From NCBI RefSeq assembly GCF_019430885.1, contig NZ_JAHYBZ010000002.1:844871-908870 (forward strand): DNA of 64,000 nucleotides. Reading direction: 5' to 3'. Shown here piece after piece: positions 1 through 9,163 of this stretch. Positions within the stretch are counted from its first letter, which is position 1; each line of letters starts with the position of its first letter. The notes beneath the pieces were generated by a model that was not told where the DNA came from, made no database searches, and saw nothing but the letters and a program-made list of their open reading frames with translations. The DNA is from Roseomonas alba (GTDB taxonomy: Bacteria > Pseudomonadota > Alphaproteobacteria > Acetobacterales > Acetobacteraceae). Both the position numbers and the translations under genes were made by a program.

Positions 1-834
1 GAGGAATTCCAGCAGCCGCCGCGCATTCGCCGCGTTCGGTGCGGTCGTCACCAGGCCGGCGCCGGACACGTTCACATGCGTCCCGCGATCACCCGGCGCC
101 TGGTTGGGGAAGATCACCCCGATGCGCTCGAACACCGCGCGATCCTCGGGGCGCTGCGAGGCGCCGACATGGCCGAGGTAGTACGTGTTGGCGATGGCGA
201 TCTTGCACTGCCCGGACGGGATGGCGCGGAACTGGTCGCGATCCCCGCCCTGCGGCGGGCGCGCCAGATTGGCGGAGATGCCGCGCGCCCAGGCCTCGGT
301 CGCCGCGACGCCGTCGGCGGCGAGGATCGAGGTGGCAAGGCCCACATTGTAGGGGTGGTTGGACGCCCGCACGCAGATCTGCCCGCGGAAGCGCGGATCG
401 GCGAGGTCCTCGTAGCGGTTCAGCCCCTCGGGCCGGCCATCCTGCTTGTCATACATGATGACGCGGCCGCGCATCGTGATGGCAAACCACAGCCCGTTCG
501 GGTCGCGGCGATCCGCCGGCACGCGCGCATCCACGGCCGGGATGGCGTAGGGCTGCAGGATGCCCGCCTGGGTCGCGCGGGCCAGGCGCGTCGCATCGAC
601 GGTGATGAAGACATCGGCCGGGCTGTTGCGGCCCTCGGACTGGATGCGCGCCATGAGCTGGTCGGCATCGCCCTGGATGATACGCACGCGAATGCCGGTC
701 TCGCGGGTGAAGCGTTCGTAGAGCGCGGCGTCGCTGTCGTAGTGGCGCGCATTGTAGATGTTGACCTCCTGCGCCTCGGCGGCGGCGGCAGGGGTGGCGA
801 TGACGGCAAGCGCGAGAAGTGTGCGGCGGAGCAT
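1..834 (-). CDS. Fe(III)-type ABC transporter substrate-binding protein (partial, C-terminus off window)
   Basis: Reading from the ATG at 834 gives 278 codons without a stop, running off the left edge. Residues 1-19 are a signal peptide (MLRRTLLALAVIATPAAAA). The mature part begins VNIYNARHYDSD, the usual start of FutA/FbpA/AfuA-class periplasmic iron-binding proteins. A tyrosine pair in NTYYLG (Tyr218-Tyr219) matches the ferric-iron ligands of that class. Visible length is close to the family's 320-340 residues, so only about 50 are missing. Periplasmic iron capture for an ABC importer is inferred; the permease and ATPase would lie beyond the left edge if they are linked. The upstream side faces repeat copy R1. 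Confidence 0.85.
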   Translation of the reverse strand, partial: MLRRTLLALAVIATPAAAAEAQEVNIYNARHYDSDAALYERFTRETGIRVRIIQGDADQLMARIQSEGRNSPADVFITVDATRLARATQAGILQPYAIPAVDARVPADRRDPNGLWFAITMRGRVIMYDKQDGRPEGLNRYEDLADPRFRGQICVRASNHPYNVGLATSILAADGVAATEAWARGISANLARPPQGGDRDQFRAIPSGQCKIAIANTYYLGHVGASQRPEDRAVFERIGVIFPNQAPGDRGTHVNVSGAGLVTTAPNAANARRLLEFL

Positions 835-1007
835 CAGGGCCTCATCGTGTGACGGGCCGTCGACTATCGCATCTGAGACGCGTTCGCAAGTTCAGTTGCG
901 ATGCGGTCGCATGTAATCGGGGACAGGATGGATGGAGGGGGCGCTGCTGCCCCCCCGCGCCCAGGGCCGCTACCCCGGTCGCCCTCCGTTCTTGCGCTGT
1001 CGCGTTG

Positions 1008-1203
1008 TGGAGGGGCTTTGCCCCTCCAAACCACCCCAGCAAAGGCCGAAGGGCCTTTGCAAACCTCAACCTGGCGCCGTGCGCCGCTGTCAGAATATGC
1101 GCCGAGACACGCTCTTGCGCCCGCAAGGCGCTCCGAGGTCATCAGCCTGGCCGCCCCGCCGGATGCCAAGTGCCTGTGGTCCAGGCGCTCCAGGCATCAG
1201 GGG
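1008..1203. repeat. Composite palindromic element, copy R1 (right arm degenerate)
   Basis: This lies in the 486-base gene-free gap 835-1320. The outer hairpin is 1009-1027 (arms GGAGGGGC and GCCCCTCC, loop TTT). The inner hairpin is 1041-1058 (arms AAAGGCC and GGCCTTT). A core follows that shares GGCGCCGTGCGCC and GCCGAGAC blocks with copies R2, R4 and R5. The right half is decayed: only a GGTCCAG block followed by an imperfect stem (about 1178-1203) remains, and no second outer hairpin is visible. It sits just downstream of the aldolase 3' end. Nothing else was recognised in the gap. Confidence 0.75.
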
Positions 1204-1320
1204 CACCCATTGGCGTTGCGAAGCAGTGTCATTGGGCCCCCGATGGCGAGGCGGTCCAAAGGGCCGGCGCCCTTCCGGTTCCCGCGCCGCCGCAGTCCGG
1301 AGATCTCCCGGCCGCGCTCC

Positions 1321-2106
1321 CTACTTCTGCAACCCGCGCAGGAACTTCGCCCGCGCCCCGCCGCCCGCCATCAGGAAGGCGTGGTCCGACCCCGACAGCA
1401 GGAAACGCGCGCCGAGGGCGATGTAGTCCGGCGCCACCTTCTCGTCATAGACGCCGCCCATGCCCATGAACTTGCCCTCGGCCTCGCAGGCCGCGGCGAC
1501 GGCGGCATAGGCATCGCGCACATCGGGATGGCCGATCTGCCCGGCAATGCCCATGGACGCCGTGAGGTCCGAGGTGCCGATCATCAGGCAGTCCACCCCG
1601 GGGACGGAGGCGATGGCGGCGGCCTCGGCGACGGCGCGCGGCGTCTCGATCATCACCGTGATCAGGATCTCCTTGTTCAGCTCCACCTGCGCGGCGGCGG
1701 TGTCGCTGACCACGAAGCCGTATTGCGCCGGCGGGCCACCCCAGGAGCGCTCGCCGATGGGCGGATAGCGGAAGGCCTGCACCACCGCCTCGGCTTCCTC
1801 CCGCGTGTCGATATGCGGGACGACGACACCCATCGCGCCGTTGTCGAGGCAGCGCGTGCCCTCGAACAGCGCATCCTTGCAGCAGCGCACGATGGGGGTG
1901 ACGCCCTGGGACAGCGCGGCCATGCACATGCGCGTGGCGTCGTCCACGCTCATCGCGCCGTGTTCCATGTCGATGAAAAGCCAGTCGAAGCCGCCGGCCG
2001 CAGCAATCATCCCGACCGCGGGCGTGCGCAGGTGATGCACGCCGAAACCCAAGGCGAGCTCCCCGTTTTCCAGGCGGCGACGTGCGAGATTGGGTGCGAG
2101 AGGCAT
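1321..2106 (-). CDS. HpcH/HpaI-family aldolase
   Basis: This is a 261-residue class II pyruvate aldolase-like protein. The family cleaves 2-keto-3-deoxy or 4-hydroxy-2-oxo acids, such as 2,4-dihydroxyhept-2-enedioate, to pyruvate plus an aldehyde in the cytoplasm. The hallmark FDWLFIDMEHG occurs near residues 41-51, and the later CLMIGTSDLTASMG and GFGVHH blocks fit the metal-dependent barrel. Two in-frame ATGs exist, at 2112 and 2106. The Shine-Dalgarno AAGGA abuts the first and is about 7 bases from the second, so 2106 is preferred. The next gene upstream is a Bug binding protein on the same strand 54 bases away, suggesting co-transcription for uptake and cleavage of an organic acid. The exact substrate cannot be read from sequence. 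Confidence 0.85.
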   Translation of the reverse strand: MPLAPNLARRRLENGELALGFGVHHLRTPAVGMIAAAGGFDWLFIDMEHGAMSVDDATRMCMAALSQGVTPIVRCCKDALFEGTRCLDNGAMGVVVPHIDTREEAEAVVQAFRYPPIGERSWGGPPAQYGFVVSDTAAAQVELNKEILITVMIETPRAVAEAAAIASVPGVDCLMIGTSDLTASMGIAGQIGHPDVRDAYAAVAAACEAEGKFMGMGGVYDEKVAPDYIALGARFLLSGSDHAFLMAGGGARAKFLRGLQK

Positions 2107-2160
2107 GGCCATTTCCTTCCCGTGGAATGCGGGTCAGGCGACCACGCCCCCCGACGCGGG

Positions 2161-3129
2161 TCAATCGGCCCGCATGCCGGTATTGCCCACGACCGTGCCG
2201 AGGCGCTGCGTCTCGCTCGCGATGAAGCTGCCGAAGGCCGCACCGTCGAGCGGCCGCGGCACGCCGCCGGCCTCGCCGATGCGGCGCGACACGACGGGAT
2301 CCTGCACGGCGGCGATCACCTCGGCCTGAAGCTTCTCGCGCCGCACCGCCGGCACGGCGGAGGGCACCAGGAGCCCCCACCAGGCGACGGTGGCGAGATC
2401 CACCCCGGCTTCGCGCAGCGTGGGAACATCCGGCGTGCCAGGGGCGCGCTCGCCGCCGGTGACGGCCAGCGGCTTCATCCGCCCGCCTTGAACCATCCCC
2501 AGCGCCGCGGAATAGGTCTGGAACACCACGTCGACGCGGCCGGCCATCACGTCGCTGTTGACCGCCGCGGTTTCCCGATATGGGACATGCGTCATGTCGA
2601 GCCCCGTCGCCTTGGCGAAGAGGGCCCCCGCGATATGCATCGAGGTGCCGACCCCGATCGAGCCATAGGTCACGGGCTGCCCGCGCGCCTTCGCCATGGC
2701 GATGAAACCGGCGACATCGCTGACCGGCATGGAGGGGCTGACGACCATCAGGTTGGGCATCTCGGCGATCATGGCGACCGGCGCCAGGTCCTTATCCGGA
2801 TCGAAGGGCAGCCGATCGAACAGGAAGCGATTGGCCGCGAAGCCCTGTGAATGCAGCAGGATGGTGTGGCCATCCGGCTCGGCCTGAAGCACCGCTGTCG
2901 TCCCGATGTTCCCGCCGGCACCGGCGCGGTTCTCGACGACGACGGATTGGCGGAGCGCGGTGGACAGGCGCTCGGCCACGAGGCGGCCGAGCAGATCGGC
3001 GGCGCCGCCGGCCCCGAAGGCGACGACGATGCGCATCGGGCGGCTGGGATAGCCATCCTGGGCTCTGAGGGTTGTGGGCGCGACAAGGGCGGCAGCCCCA
3101 GCCAGGGCGGCGCGTCGACGAGTGTGCAT
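2161..3129 (-). CDS. Bug-family tripartite tricarboxylate transporter substrate-binding protein
   Basis: This 322-residue protein begins MHTRRRAALAGAAALVAPTTLRAQ, a twin-arginine-like signal peptide, followed by the Bug signature YPSRPMRIVVAFGAGGAADL and VENRAGAGGNIG. Domain length and order match the TctC/Bug family, which are periplasmic binding proteins for carboxylates and related small acids. An open frame extends upstream to about 3483, but it overlaps the opposing end of the ligase gene and has no signal, so the start at 3129 was chosen. No TctA/TctB permease genes lie in the window. It is probably co-transcribed with the downstream aldolase. The substrate is unknown. Confidence 0.9.
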   Translation of the reverse strand: MHTRRRAALAGAAALVAPTTLRAQDGYPSRPMRIVVAFGAGGAADLLGRLVAERLSTALRQSVVVENRAGAGGNIGTTAVLQAEPDGHTILLHSQGFAANRFLFDRLPFDPDKDLAPVAMIAEMPNLMVVSPSMPVSDVAGFIAMAKARGQPVTYGSIGVGTSMHIAGALFAKATGLDMTHVPYRETAAVNSDVMAGRVDVVFQTYSAALGMVQGGRMKPLAVTGGERAPGTPDVPTLREAGVDLATVAWWGLLVPSAVPAVRREKLQAEVIAAVQDPVVSRRIGEAGGVPRPLDGAAFGSFIASETQRLGTVVGNTGMRAD

Positions 3130-3211
3130 GATTGGACCCGGACTTGAGTTGTTGTGAAGTGGCCGTGCCGGCGTCCCGAACCTGCAACACTGTCTATGCT
3201 GCAGCGCAATA

Positions 3212-4825
3212 TCAAGATGAAGAATCGGCCTTCCGTCGGCCATCGCCATCGGTGAGGAGGGCCATGACGGTGTCGAGCCGATCCGCCTCCTCCACCGGCT
3301 TGTCGCGGCGGATGCGCGCGATGCGCGGGAAGCGCAGCGCCACGCCGGATTTGTGCCGGGTGGACCGCTGCGCGGCGTCGAAGGCGACCTCGAAGACGAT
3401 GCCGCGCTCGACCTCCCGCACCGGACCGAAGCGGTTGATCGTGTTGGCGCGGATCCAGCGGTCGAGCCAGAGCAGTTCCTCATCCGTGTAGCCGGAATAG
3501 GCCTTGCCGATCGGCACCAGTTCCCCGTCCTCCCGCCAGACGCCGAAGGTGTAGTCGGAATAGAAGCTCGATCGCTTGCCGTGCCCGCGCTGGGCGTACA
3601 TCAGCACGGCATCGACGGTCAGCGGATCGCGCTTCCACTTCCACCACAGCCCCTTCACCCGGCCGGCGACATAGGGCGCATCGCCCCGCTTGAGCATCAG
3701 CCCTTCGATCGATGCCGCGCGCGCCCCGTCGCGCAGCGTGCCGAGGGCGTCCATGCTGTCGAAGGGGATCAGCGCCGACAGGTCCATGCGGGCGGGCGCA
3801 ACGCGCGCCGCCCAACCTTCCAGCCGCGCGCGCCGGGCGTCGAAGGGCAGCGCGCGCAGATCCTCATGCGCATCGAACAGCAGGTCATAGAGCCGCACCG
3901 CCGTCGGATGATCGCGCTGCATCTTCGCCGTGACGGTCTTGCGGTTCAGCCGCTGCTGAAGGTCGGCGAAGGGCGCGACCTCGCCCTGCCGCATCACCAG
4001 CAATTCACCATCCAGCACGGCGTGGAAATCCATCGCGGCGATGATCTCCGGGAAGGCGGCCGAGATGTCCTCTCCGCCGCGCGAGAACAGCTTTCGCCCG
4101 CCTGGGCCGGCCGTGAGCTGCACGCGGATGCCGTCCCATTTCCATTCCGCGCGCCAGTCCTCGGGGCGCAGCGCGGCGAGGTCCGCATCCTCCAGCGGAT
4201 GCGCCAGCATCAGCGGGCGGAAGATCGGCCGGTCGCGCGGATCGGGGCGCTCGGCCTTGCCGTCCAGCCAGCGGAACAGGGGGACATAGGGGGCGGCGAC
4301 CCCGTGCCAGACCTCCTCGATATCCTCCACCGGCTGACCCGACCATTCGGCGAGCGCGACACGCGCCAGCCGCGCCGAGACACCCACGCGCAGCCCGCCG
4401 GTGACCAGCTTGATGAGCGCCAGCCGTCCACTGGCATCGAGCGTATCGAGCCAGCCCGCGATCAGCGCCGGCAGTTCGGCCTTCGGCGTCTCCTCCAGCG
4501 CCTCGGTGATCTCGGCGAGCGTCGGCGGCGGCGCGTTCACCCCGGCCCGAGGCTGCCAGATCAGCGCGACGGTCTCCGCCAGATCCCCGACATAGTCGTA
4601 GGACATGCGCCACAACTCGGGATCGGTGCGCGTCATCACCAGCTCCCGGATCATGGAGGGCTTGGCAGCGGCGAAGCGCAGCTCCTCGGTCAGGGCCGCG
4701 AGGCCGATGCCGCGATCGGGGTCCGGCTGTTCCGCGAACCAGGCCCCCAGCAGCGCGAGCTTCGCATTGCGGCCGGGCGTGAAGACCAGGCGCTCCAGCA
4801 ACTCGGCGAAGGCCGGCAGGCTCAT
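3212..4825 (-). CDS. ATP-dependent DNA ligase of the ligase-associated repair cluster
   Basis: This 537-residue ligase has the nucleotidyl-transfer motif EWKWDGIR, with Lys229 as the predicted adenylated lysine. An N-terminal ligase domain occupies about residues 1-200, and an OB-fold follows the catalytic core, with WWKWKRDPLTVDAVL as the motif V region. The family (TIGR04120, named cisplatin damage response ligase) seals nicks using ATP, alongside the NAD-dependent LigA used in replication. Its start overlaps the stop of the exonuclease gene by four bases (ATGA, 4822-4825), so translation is coupled. Together with the exonuclease here and the helicase and PdeM at 6.6-9.9 kb it completes the four-gene repair set known from Pseudomonas and many alphaproteobacteria. 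Confidence 0.95.
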   Translation of the reverse strand: MSLPAFAELLERLVFTPGRNAKLALLGAWFAEQPDPDRGIGLAALTEELRFAAAKPSMIRELVMTRTDPELWRMSYDYVGDLAETVALIWQPRAGVNAPPPTLAEITEALEETPKAELPALIAGWLDTLDASGRLALIKLVTGGLRVGVSARLARVALAEWSGQPVEDIEEVWHGVAAPYVPLFRWLDGKAERPDPRDRPIFRPLMLAHPLEDADLAALRPEDWRAEWKWDGIRVQLTAGPGGRKLFSRGGEDISAAFPEIIAAMDFHAVLDGELLVMRQGEVAPFADLQQRLNRKTVTAKMQRDHPTAVRLYDLLFDAHEDLRALPFDARRARLEGWAARVAPARMDLSALIPFDSMDALGTLRDGARAASIEGLMLKRGDAPYVAGRVKGLWWKWKRDPLTVDAVLMYAQRGHGKRSSFYSDYTFGVWREDGELVPIGKAYSGYTDEELLWLDRWIRANTINRFGPVREVERGIVFEVAFDAAQRSTRHKSGVALRFPRIARIRRDKPVEEADRLDTVMALLTDGDGRRKADSSS

Positions 4826-5871
4826 GCCACAGGGTCCTCAGCCGGCGCGGCGTCTTCCTCCTCCTCGCCCAGCCCGACCAGATGCAGCGCGCGGCCTTTG
4901 ACGCCGCGCAGGGACAGCGCGTGGATCAGCGCGTCCTCCCGCCCATGCGTCACCCAGACCTCGGGCGCCTGCACCGCGCAGCAGGTATCGAGCAGTTCGT
5001 CCCAATCGGCATGGTCCGAGATCACCAGCGGCAGTTCCACGCCGCCCTGCTTCGCCCGCTGCCGCACCCGCATCCAGCCCGAGGCAACGGCCGGCACGGG
5101 TTCGTTCAGCCGCCGCGCCCAGCGATCCGCAACCGCCATGGGCGGCGCGAGGACGATCGCGCCCTTCAGGGCGTCCTTCTTTGCGACGGTGGCGGCGCGC
5201 AGATCGCCGAGGCGCACGCCCATCGCCTCATAGACCGCGCACATCGCCACATGTGCGCCATGCAGATGGATCGGCCGGTCCCATCCCGCCTGGCGCAGCA
5301 TGGCGATCAGGCGCTGGCACTTGCCCAAAGAATAGCAGCCGACGACATGGGTCCGCTCCGGGAACAGGGCGACGGAGCGCAGCAGCTTCGCGAGCTCGCC
5401 CTCGGCCGAGGGGTGACGGAACACCGGCAGCGCGAAGGTCGCCTCGGTGACGAAGAGGTCGCAGGGCTCGACCTCGAAGCGCGCCGCGGTCGGGTCGGCA
5501 TGGCGCTTGTAGTCGCCCGAGACCACCGCCCGCGACCCCTGCCAGTCCATGCAGATCTGCGCCGAGCCCAGAACGTGCCCCGCCGGGCGCAGCCAGAGCT
5601 GCACGCCGTTGATGGTGAGCGCCTCCCCGTACCGCAGCGCCTGCTGCGTGACACCGGCCCGCCCCTCGCCCATCCGCGCGGTCATGATGGCGAGCGTCTC
5701 CCGCGTCGCCAGCACATGGGCGTGGCCTGGACGGGCATGGTCGGAATGGCCGTGGCTGATCACCGCGCGATCGACGACCCGGCTGGGGTCGATGAAGAAG
5801 CCGCCGGGCTCGCAGTACAGGCCGGCCGGCGTGACCTTCAGCCAGGTCGAGGGGTGGGGCATGACGGCCAT
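4822..5871 (-). CDS. Ligase-associated DNA damage response exonuclease (metallo-beta-lactamase fold)
   Basis: This 349-residue protein carries the metallo-beta-lactamase motif HGHSDH at residues 40-45, and a beta-CASP-like C-terminal half with VTEATFALPVFRHP and VISDHADW. The family (TIGR04122) is related to SNM1/Artemis nucleases and encoded next to ATP-dependent ligases. In characterised relatives it is a metal-dependent exonuclease on single-stranded ends. The start MAVMPHPSTWLKVTP was kept; a second ATG three codons in (MPHP) is equally possible. The ligase gene follows with a four-base overlap. The preceding gap (5872-6076) holds a hairpin belonging to the DoxX-like gene and no other feature that I can see. 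Confidence 0.93.
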   Translation of the reverse strand: MAVMPHPSTWLKVTPAGLYCEPGGFFIDPSRVVDRAVISHGHSDHARPGHAHVLATRETLAIMTARMGEGRAGVTQQALRYGEALTINGVQLWLRPAGHVLGSAQICMDWQGSRAVVSGDYKRHADPTAARFEVEPCDLFVTEATFALPVFRHPSAEGELAKLLRSVALFPERTHVVGCYSLGKCQRLIAMLRQAGWDRPIHLHGAHVAMCAVYEAMGVRLGDLRAATVAKKDALKGAIVLAPPMAVADRWARRLNEPVPAVASGWMRVRQRAKQGGVELPLVISDHADWDELLDTCCAVQAPEVWVTHGREDALIHALSLRGVKGRALHLVGLGEEEEDAAPAEDPVA

Positions 5872-6030
5872 GTGGTCGGCATCGCCGACGCTTTCCAGGG
5901 CGCTCTTGCGCCCGATTCCGCCTAGCCGTGCCGATCACCGACCCATCGGCGGGTCGAAGGGAAGACATGCGCGACCGGGGCAACCATCGCGGCGGACCGC
6001 GACGGGTGCCCCGGATGGAGCGCTTACACG

Positions 6031-6058
6031 CGGAACCGGGGCCCTGGTCCCGGTTCCG
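6031..6058 (-). terminator. Hairpin downstream of the DoxX-like gene
   Basis: Perfect ten-base arms CGGAACCGGG (6031-6040) and CCCGGTTCCG (6049-6058) enclose an eight-base loop. The hairpin lies 19 bases beyond the stop of the minus-strand DoxX-like gene. No T-run follows, so intrinsic termination is uncertain; 3'-end protection or insulation of the repair operon is an alternative. Confidence 0.5.
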
Positions 6059-6076
6059 TCGACAGGGGGGCCGGTG

Positions 6077-6496
6077 TCACGCCGGGACCAGCAGGAAGAA
6101 GCGGCCGTACTGCGCCTTCTCCTGCTTCCACGCATGGGCCGCGAGCGCCACCGAGCTCACCCCCCAGAACACCAGGTATTCGACGCCGCCGAGGTTCCAC
6201 AGCCAGCCCGCGCCCTTGGTCATCAGGGTCGCATAGACCGCGATGCCCATGATGCCGGCCGAGACGAAGCCGAGCCACTTCACCAGGATGTTCAGGGTCA
6301 GGCCGAAGAGGCAGGCGGTCTCGGCGGCGAGGGCGAGGTAGAGCATCACCTCGCCATAGGGCAGGACGCGCCCGAAGAAGGCGGCCGAACCCGCCATGTT
6401 GTTCAGCTTGAAGAGGATGTGCGGCGCATAGAACAGGCCGCACATGAGCCGGAGGACGACCACCGGATCGGTCAGGTCGAAATCGGATCTGCGCAT
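6077..6496 (-). CDS. DoxX-like four-helix inner-membrane protein
   Basis: The 139-residue product begins MRRSDFDLTDPVVVLRLMCG and is almost entirely hydrophobic, with about four membrane helices: near residues 12-30, the MLYLALAAETACLFGL stretch, the ILVKWLGFVSAGIMG stretch, and a C-terminal YLVFWGVSSVALAAH stretch. The spacing and the early RLxxGxxxxPHxLxK pattern resemble the DoxX superfamily (integral membrane proteins of uncertain, often redox-related, function). A GGGAG ribosome site lies about 9 bases before the 6496 start, which favours it over the upstream 6574 ATG. The gene sits alone between the two divergent halves of the DNA repair set. Whether it belongs functionally is unknown. 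Confidence 0.7.
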   Translation of the reverse strand: MRRSDFDLTDPVVVLRLMCGLFYAPHILFKLNNMAGSAAFFGRVLPYGEVMLYLALAAETACLFGLTLNILVKWLGFVSAGIMGIAVYATLMTKGAGWLWNLGGVEYLVFWGVSSVALAAHAWKQEKAQYGRFFLLVPA

Positions 6497-6616
6497 CGTT
6501 CGGATCTCCCGTCCGCCATGGACGTGGCGCGAGGATTGGGCCTGAAGCCCGCGGAAAAGCTTGCTCCAGCGCAAACCGGTTCCCCCGGCGGTGAATGATG
6601 GTCATAGTGGCGGCGA

Positions 6617-9163
6617 ATGAGAACATTACCGGAACCATTCGCCGGCTGGTTTGCCGCGCGCGGCTGGACGCCGCGGCCGCATCAGATGGCGCTGCTGGAT
6701 GCTGCCCGGCGTGGGGAGCATGTGCTGCTGCTCGCCCCCACCGGCGGCGGCAAGACGCTGGCCGGGTTCCTGCCCTCCCTGGTCGACCTCGCGGCGCGAC
6801 CGCGGGAGGGGCTGCACACGCTCTACATCTCCCCGTTGAAGGCGCTCGCGGTCGACATCGCCCGCAACCTCACCCAGCCGGTCGCGGAGATGGGCCTTTC
6901 CGTGACCATTGAGACCCGCACCGGCGACACCCCGGTGAACCGCCGACAGCGCCAGCGTGAACGCCCGCCCAACCTGCTGCTGACGACGCCGGAGAGCCTG
7001 ACGCTGCTGCTCTCCCTGCCCGACGCGCCGGCGATGTTCGCCGGCCTGTCGGCGATCGTGGTGGATGAGGCGCATGCGCTGGCGGGGACGAAGCGCGGGG
7101 ACCAGCTGGCGCTGTGCATGTCGCGCCTGGCGACGCTGGCACCGGAAGCACGGCATGTCGGCCTGTCCGCCACGGTCGCGCATCCCGAGGCCCTGCGCGC
7201 GTGGCTCTCCCCCACCGCGCGGGCCGAGGATGTCCGCCTGGTCGAAACCCGCGGCGGCGCCCCGCCCGAATTCGAGCTGCAACTGCCGGAAGGCCGCATG
7301 CCCTGGGGCGGGCATATGGGCCTTGCCTCCGCACCCGAGATCTATCGCCGCATCGAGGGCGCGCGGGTGACCATCGTCTTCGTCAATACCCGCGCCCAGG
7401 CCGAGCTGATCTTCGCCGCCCTATGGCGGCTGAACGAGGCCGCCCTGCCCATCGCCATGCATCACGGCAGCCTGGAGATCGGGTTGCGCCGCAAGGTGGA
7501 AGCGGCGATGGCGGCAGGGAAGCTGCGCGGCGTGGTGGCGACGGCCTCGCTCGATCTCGGGATCGACTGGGGCGATGTGGACCAGGTGATCCAGGTCGGC
7601 GCGCCGAAGGGCGTGTCGCGGCTGCTGCAGCGCGTCGGGCGCGCGAGCCATCGCATGGACGAACCCTCCCGCGCCGTGCTGGTCCCGGCGAACCGCTTCG
7701 AGATCGTCGAATGCGTCGCCGCCACCGAAGCCGTCGCGGCGCATGAACTGGACGGCGAGCCGCCACGCCCCGGCGGGCTCGATGTGCTGGCGCAGCATGT
7801 GCTGGCCATGGCGTGCTCGGCGCCCTTTCGCGAGGACGACCTCTTCGCCGAGGTCACCCGCGCCGCGCCCTATGCCGCGCTGACCCGGCGCGACTTCGAC
7901 GACGTCGTGCGCTTCGTGGAAGACGGCGGCTATGCGCTCGCCGCCTATGACCGCTTCCGCAAGCTGTTCCGCGATTCCGAAGGCTACCTGCATATCCGCG
8001 GCAAGATGGTCGCGGCGCAGCTGCGCATGAATCTCGGCACCATCGTCGAGACGCCGATGCTGAAGGTGCGCCTGCGCGGAGGCGGCGTGGTCGGTGAGGT
8101 CGAGGAATGGTTCGTCTCGACGCTGGAGCCCGGCGACTGCTTCCTCTTTGGCGGCCAGGTGCTGCGCTACGAACGGCTCGATCCCGGCGCCGCCATCGTC
8201 TCGCGCGGCGGCGAGGGCGAACCGCGCGTGCCGGTCTATGCGGGGGCGCGGATGCCGCTCACGACCCATCTCGCCGCGCGGGTGCGTGCCATCCTGTCGG
8301 ACCCGCGCCGCTGGCGGCACCTGCCGGACCCCGTGAAGGAATGGCTGCGCCTGCAACGCTACAAATCCGAACTGCCGCCGCGCGACGGGCTGCTGGTCGA
8401 GACCTTCCCGCGCGGCGGCAAGTGGTTCCTCGTCGCCTATACCTTCGAGGGCCGGCTCGCGCACCAGACGCTCGGGATGCTGGTCACGAAGCGGATGGAA
8501 AGGCTGGGCCTCGCGCCGCTCGGCTATGTCGGGACCGACTACATCCTCGCCATCTGGTCGGCCTTCGAACCGCGCGATGTCGCCGAGCTGTTCACCGAGG
8601 ACATCCTGGGCGACGAGATGGAGGAATGGCTGGCGGAATCGAGCATGCTGCGGCGGACCTTCCGCAACATTGCGACGATCGCCGGCCTCATTGAAAAATC
8701 CCACCCCGGGGCCGAGAAATCCGGCCGACAGATGACGATGAATTCCGACCTGATCTACGACGTGCTCCGCCGCCACCAGCCCGACCACATCCTTCTGCGC
8801 GCGACCCGCGCCGAGGCCGCGCAGGGATTGACCGACATCGCGCGCATCGCATCGCTGCTCGCCCGCGTGCAGGGGCGCATCCGCCATCGCGTGCTCGAGC
8901 AGGTCTCGCCGCTCGCCGTGCCGGCGCTGATCGAACAGGGCCGCGAATGGGTCGCGGGCGGCGCGGAGGACGCGCTGCTCGCCGAAGCCGCCGCCATGGT
9001 CGAGGAAGTCACCGACGGCGCCGAGCATTTCGTGGAGACCCTGGCCGAAGTGACCGAACCCTTCCCCGTGCGCGGCGGCACGTCGATCGCCCGCGCCAAG
9101 GCCCGTGACCGCCGCCGCGTGCGCGACATCCGCCAGGCCCCGAAGATGGTGACAGGCCGATGA
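6617..9163 (+). CDS. Lhr-core DEXH helicase of the ligase-associated repair cluster
   Basis: This 848-residue superfamily 2 helicase shows Walker A APTGGGKT (residues 40-47), DEAH box VVDEAH (DEAH 150-153), motif III LSATV, and motif VI QRVGRASHR. A winged-helix region and the Lhr-specific C-terminal domain follow. The family (TIGR04121) is an ATP-driven 3'-to-5' single-stranded DNA translocase and helicase, active on RNA:DNA hybrids in characterised Lhr-core enzymes. The short 120-base gap upstream is shared with the divergent DoxX-like gene and must hold both promoters; the ribosome site before the ATG is weak (GGCGG). The stop overlaps the pdeM start by four bases. Confidence 0.95.
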   Translation: MRTLPEPFAGWFAARGWTPRPHQMALLDAARRGEHVLLLAPTGGGKTLAGFLPSLVDLAARPREGLHTLYISPLKALAVDIARNLTQPVAEMGLSVTIETRTGDTPVNRRQRQRERPPNLLLTTPESLTLLLSLPDAPAMFAGLSAIVVDEAHALAGTKRGDQLALCMSRLATLAPEARHVGLSATVAHPEALRAWLSPTARAEDVRLVETRGGAPPEFELQLPEGRMPWGGHMGLASAPEIYRRIEGARVTIVFVNTRAQAELIFAALWRLNEAALPIAMHHGSLEIGLRRKVEAAMAAGKLRGVVATASLDLGIDWGDVDQVIQVGAPKGVSRLLQRVGRASHRMDEPSRAVLVPANRFEIVECVAATEAVAAHELDGEPPRPGGLDVLAQHVLAMACSAPFREDDLFAEVTRAAPYAALTRRDFDDVVRFVEDGGYALAAYDRFRKLFRDSEGYLHIRGKMVAAQLRMNLGTIVETPMLKVRLRGGGVVGEVEEWFVSTLEPGDCFLFGGQVLRYERLDPGAAIVSRGGEGEPRVPVYAGARMPLTTHLAARVRAILSDPRRWRHLPDPVKEWLRLQRYKSELPPRDGLLVETFPRGGKWFLVAYTFEGRLAHQTLGMLVTKRMERLGLAPLGYVGTDYILAIWSAFEPRDVAELFTEDILGDEMEEWLAESSMLRRTFRNIATIAGLIEKSHPGAEKSGRQMTMNSDLIYDVLRRHQPDHILLRATRAEAAQGLTDIARIASLLARVQGRIRHRVLEQVSPLAVPALIEQGREWVAGGAEDALLAEAAAMVEEVTDGAEHFVETLAEVTEPFPVRGGTSIARAKARDRRRVRDIRQAPKMVTGR

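Noticed and set aside
901..2850. Long plus-strand open frame (649 codons)
   Set aside because: It is the antisense shadow of the aldolase and Bug genes, rich in Arg/His/Gly with no domain; high GC makes such frames common.
3353..5233. Plus-strand open frame of 626 codons
   Set aside because: Antisense to the ligase and exonuclease, which have clear catalytic motifs on the other strand.
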